DNA from: Angustibacter luteus
Lineage (GTDB): Bacteria; Actinomycetota; Actinomycetes; Actinomycetales; Angustibacteraceae
NCBI RefSeq assembly: GCF_039541115.1
Contig: NZ_BAABFP010000005.1
Location: 790,447-854,446 of the forward strand
DNA: 64,000 nt
Reading direction: 5' to 3'
Positions 62,085 through 64,000 of the stretch are shown here, piece by piece. Below the pieces are notes generated by a model. That model ran no database searches. It saw only the letters and a program-made list of their open reading frames with translations, and had not been told where the DNA came from. Position 1 is the first letter of the stretch, and the number at the start of each line of letters is the position of its first letter. Made by a program: the position numbers and the translations under genes.

Positions 62085-62579
62085 CTAGGGAGCGTTGCTC
62101 GAGTCGACGCCGCCGGGCTCGACGCCCGTCGGCTCGCGCTCGGCGCGCAGCAGCGTGATGGCGGACTCGAAGTCCTCCAGCGAGTCGAACGCCTGGTACA
62201 CGCTCGCGAAGCGCAGGTAGGCCACCTCGTCCAGCTCGCGCAGCGGCCCGAGGATGGCCAGGCCGACCTCGTGCGCCTCGATCTCGGCGCAGCCGGTGGC
62301 CCGGACGGACTCCTCGACGCGCTGGGCGATCAGGGCCAGGTCATCCTCGCCGACCGGCCGACCCTGGCAGGCCTTGCGTACACCGGACAGCACCTTGGCC
62401 CGGCTGAACGGCTCGGTGACCCCGGAACGCTTCACCACGGACAGGCTCGCGGTCTCGACGGTGGTGAACCGTCGGCCGCAGTCCGGGCACTGGCGCCGGC
62501 GGCGGATCGACGAGCCGTCGTCCGCGGCGCGTGAGTCGACGACGCGCGAGTCGGTGTGACGACAGAACGGACAGTGCAC
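62085..62579 (-). CDS. nrdR: NrdR transcriptional repressor
   Basis: A 164-residue repressor: an N-terminal zinc ribbon with Cys3, Cys6 (HCPFC), Cys31 and Cys34 (CPDCGRRF), and an ATP-cone domain (about 46-136; [24 protein letters not shown] in pieces). It senses dATP/ATP and represses ribonucleotide reductase genes through NrdR boxes. GTG start with AGGAGG five bases before it; the longer in-frame start at 62663 is not family-like. The gene upstream of nrdJ is the common actinobacterial order. C-terminal tail is acidic and variable. Confidence 0.96.
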   Translation of the reverse strand: MHCPFCRHTDSRVVDSRAADDGSSIRRRRQCPDCGRRFTTVETASLSVVKRSGVTEPFSRAKVLSGVRKACQGRPVGEDDLALIAQRVEESVRATGCAEIEAHEVGLAILGPLRELDEVAYLRFASVYQAFDSLEDFESAITLLRAEREPTGVEPGGVDSSNAP

Positions 62580-62696
62580 GTGCGCCTCCTCTCGGCGGTC
62601 GTTCTCGAGGTCGAGCCTGACATCTGCCACCGACAGTCCGAGGCCGTCCGACTTGACCGGCAAGGACCCGATTTCCCGCCCCGACCCGTGCTCCGC

Positions 62697-62760
62697 TGTG
62701 GACGGATCTGTGGATCACCTGGGGATGGACCTGTGGGTAACGACCACAACTTGTGGACGA
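62697..62760. promoter_or_regulatory. cluster of four DnaA-box-like sites upstream of nrdR
   Basis: TGTGGACGG (62697), TGTGGATCA (62709), TGTGGGTAA (62732) and TGTGGACGA (62752) each match the complement of the DnaA box (TGTGGACAA or TGTGGATAA) at seven or eight of nine positions, all in one orientation. They lie about 120-180 bases upstream of nrdR. Confidence 0.45.
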
Positions 62761-62788
62761 AGCACATCGGTGTAACTACTAGATGTTG
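62744..62788. promoter_or_regulatory. candidate tandem NrdR boxes
   Basis: A perfect 13-base palindrome CCACAACTTGTGG (62744-62756) and a weaker dyad TAACTACTAGATGTTG (62773-62788), centres about 31 bases apart, the usual spacing for paired NrdR boxes. The match to the known consensus is from memory and approximate. Confidence 0.4.
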
Positions 62789-62956
62789 GGGTAGACGCTA
62801 GACCGTCCACTAGAGGTTCGCAAGGACCTCACGAGGATTGCTCGGCGTGTCCTGGACTTCCGTGCGGGTCGAAGCGCGCCATGCCCGATGCATTCACAGC
62901 CGTCACACGCGCCCCAGGGGCACGAACACCACGCGAAGGCGGAGCTGGGACGACGG

Positions 62957-62990
62957 AGGCCCCCAATCCAGTCGTGCTGGATGGGGGCCT
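62957..62990 (-). terminator. hairpin after the LysM gene
   Basis: Arms 62957-62971 and 62977-62990 pair with one bulged A, loop of five bases, 31 bases past the LysM gene stop. A GC-rich terminator without a T-tract. Confidence 0.6.
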
Positions 62991-63021
62991 GGGTCAGCCG
63001 CACGTCGAGGTGCACGTCACG

Positions 63022-63441
63022 TCAACGCGTGGGGACGGCGATCCGCTGGCCGGCCTGCAGGTTCACCGAGCGCAGAGCGTTGAGCTCCTGGATGCGAGCC
63101 ACCGTGTCGCGACGGTCCGCGTTCGGCGCCACCTGGCCGGCGATGGCCCACAACGTCTGCCCGGGGGCGACGGTCACGTAGCGCGTCGGCACCGGGGCCG
63201 AGTCGGTGCCAGCCAGGCTGACCCCGCCGAGGAACATCGAGACGACGATGGCCGCGCTCGCGAGCAGCCCGGTGATCACGAGCCTGCCGCGACGCGTCAG
63301 CCGCAGCGCGGCCGCGGGAGCCGCCGACCGCACCGGCGCGATCTGGGTAGCACCCCACTTGGAGCCAGCCGGACGCGCGGCCCGCGCCGCGGCAGCCGGA
63401 CGTCGCGTGGACATCGGTGCGTTGAGGGTGATCGCGGTCAT
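63022..63441 (-). CDS. LysM peptidoglycan-binding membrane protein
   Basis: A 139-residue protein: a basic, Ala/Arg-rich cytoplasmic start, one membrane helix (about 56-78, LVITGLLASAAIVVSMFLGG) and a C-terminal LysM domain (about 88-139, YVTVAPGQTLWAIAGQVAPN, then IQELNALRSVNLQAGQRIAVP). It would sit outside, tethered to the membrane and bound to peptidoglycan. GGAGG lies five bases before the ATG. It is divergent from lexA and shares an intergenic region with three SOS boxes; in actinobacteria a LysM gene in this place can be a DNA-damage-induced division inhibitor. Confidence 0.88.
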   Translation of the reverse strand: MTAITLNAPMSTRRPAAAARAARPAGSKWGATQIAPVRSAAPAAALRLTRRGRLVITGLLASAAIVVSMFLGGVSLAGTDSAPVPTRYVTVAPGQTLWAIAGQVAPNADRRDTVARIQELNALRSVNLQAGQRIAVPTR

Positions 63442-63465
63442 GGGGGCCTCCGGGGAAGTAGAGGA

Positions 63466-63481
63466 TCGAACGGTTGTTCGA
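63466..63481. promoter_or_regulatory. SOS (LexA) box 1
   Basis: TCGAAC-GGTT-GTTCGA, a perfect palindrome matching the GAAC-N4-GTTC actinobacterial LexA site. It lies 25 bases upstream of the LysM gene start. Confidence 0.9.
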
Positions 63482-63535
63482 TCGAACGCCTGTACGATTT
63501 CTAGCACCAGGCCCCGACACTTGTCGAGTCCTGAC

Positions 63536-63549
63536 CGAACACTCGTTCG
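63536..63549. promoter_or_regulatory. SOS (LexA) box 2
   Basis: CGAAC-ACTC-GTTCG, perfect arms, midway between the divergent LysM and lexA genes. Confidence 0.85.
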
Positions 63550-63646
63550 ACTCAGTCGCCTCATTCGTGCTCAGGGACACCACACCAGAGACCACCGACA
63601 ACGCCCACTGACCGTGGTCCGCTCCCCCGTGGGGCCGGCAACACGT

Positions 63647-63662
63647 TCGAACAGATGTTTGA
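63647..63662. promoter_or_regulatory. SOS (LexA) box 3, overlapping the lexA promoter
   Basis: TCGAAC-AGAT-GTTTGA, one mismatch in the right arm. It overlaps the lexA -35 box, as expected for autorepression. Confidence 0.82.
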
Positions 63663-63687
63663 ATCCGGGCCGGTCAGGCCCTACGGT
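63659..63687 (+). promoter_or_regulatory. lexA promoter
   Basis: TTGAAT (63659-63664), a 17-base spacer and TACGGT (63682-63687). The -35 overlaps SOS box 3. Confidence 0.7.
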
Positions 63688-63717
63688 TGGCCCACCGCCA
63701 GACGACGGAGGAACACG

Positions 63718-64000
63718 ATGGCCACGCTCGGACGACCGCCCGCCGATGTGCACGAGATGCCCGAGCGCGACAACGGCGACGGCTTGACCGCCCGCCAGCG
63801 CAAGGTCCTCGAGACGATCCGGGACAGCGTGGAGCGCCGTGGCTACCCACCGAGCATGCGGGAGATCGGTGAGGCCGCCGGCCTGGCGAGCCCGAGCAGC
63901 GTGTCCCACCAGCTCACCGCGCTCGAGCGCAAGGGCTACCTGCGGCGTGACCCGCACCGCCCGCGCGCCATCGAGGTCATGTCGCCGGACGCGCCAGTGG
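63718..64000 (+). CDS. lexA: LexA SOS repressor (partial)
   Basis: The first 94 codons; the gene runs off the right edge. The N-terminal winged HTH is complete: [44 protein letters not shown] in pieces (about 23-66) and [19 protein letters not shown] (about 69-87). LexA represses DNA-damage genes and cleaves itself when RecA is activated; the protease domain lies outside the window. GGAGG is six bases before the ATG at 63718. Three SOS boxes upstream show autoregulation and control of the divergent LysM gene. Confidence 0.95.
   Translation, partial: MATLGRPPADVHEMPERDNGDGLTARQRKVLETIRDSVERRGYPPSMREIGEAAGLASPSSVSHQLTALERKGYLRRDPHRPRAIEVMSPDAPV

Noticed and set aside
62580-62830. DnaA-like boxes as a replication origin
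   Set aside because: No dnaA, dnaN, gyrB or parAB genes nearby, boxes are imperfect and only four, and the region is not AT-rich.

Overview
The window is chromosomal DNA from a high-GC actinobacterium (Actinomycetota, class Actinomycetes). This rests on GC-rich third codon positions, F420-dependent enzymes (LLM and PPOX types), many GTG starts in 1-4 base stop/start overlaps, leaderless promoters, and the right-end order lexA / LysM protein / nrdR / nrdJ with GAAC-N4-GTTC SOS boxes. I cannot place it to genus. I found no rRNA, tRNA, CRISPR, prophage or insertion sequence; some 70 genes or gene remnants fill the window.

Layout. 0-5.6 kb: methyltransferase, two F420 enzymes, a SHOCT membrane protein, a DinB protein, a MetE-like methyltransferase and a LysR regulator. 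5.6-13.1 kb: a tight minus-strand operon for form I aerobic carbon monoxide dehydrogenase (coxM-S-L, then XdhC/CoxF, a MobA-like nucleotidyltransferase, coxD, coxE), headed by a 44-base inverted repeat. 13.2-18 kb: small single genes, including a divergent membrane protein, two coupled membrane proteins and polyphosphate kinase 2. 18-24.8 kb: an aromatic-type catabolic module; IclR and an amidohydrolase run left, and a CoA-transferase, citryl-CoA lyase, LigB, LigA and a reductase run right as one coupled operon. Paired CGGAC-N4-GTCCG palindromes sit at matching distances from the two divergent starts. 24.8-30.3 kb: catalase plus a family-2 glycosyltransferase, divergent from an acyl-CoA-dehydrogenase-like protein plus a PIG-L deacetylase/methyltransferase fusion; it looks like a small biosynthetic unit of unknown product. 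31-39.4 kb: an envelope or glycan-type cluster (epimerase, histidine kinase, OmpR-type regulator, glycosyltransferase, DUF2064-methyltransferase fusion, membrane protein, molybdopterin oxidoreductase, mannosyltransferase-like protein). Three of its genes share an 11-base-period direct repeat containing TTCCGTAAG, placed the same distance upstream of a leaderless promoter.

39.4-58.7 kb is a looser accessory stretch: two MFS exporters, a Dcu-like carrier with an M20 dipeptidase, small-molecule enzymes, a two-gene ABC transporter, DUF-containing genes, a retropepsin-like protein, a perfectly duplicated 48-base intergenic repeat and two gene remnants. 58.9-64 kb is core DNA metabolism: B12-dependent ribonucleotide reductase nrdJ, its repressor nrdR, a LysM protein and lexA, the last two sharing an intergenic region with three SOS boxes.

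The strongest candidates for undescribed biology are the LigAB / CoA-transferase / citryl-CoA lyase pathway with its symmetric operators, the KatE-GT2 / ACAD / PIG-L-methyltransferase unit, and the two-component regulon defined by the TTCCGTAAG direct repeats. All function calls come from reading motifs by eye; no database search was possible.
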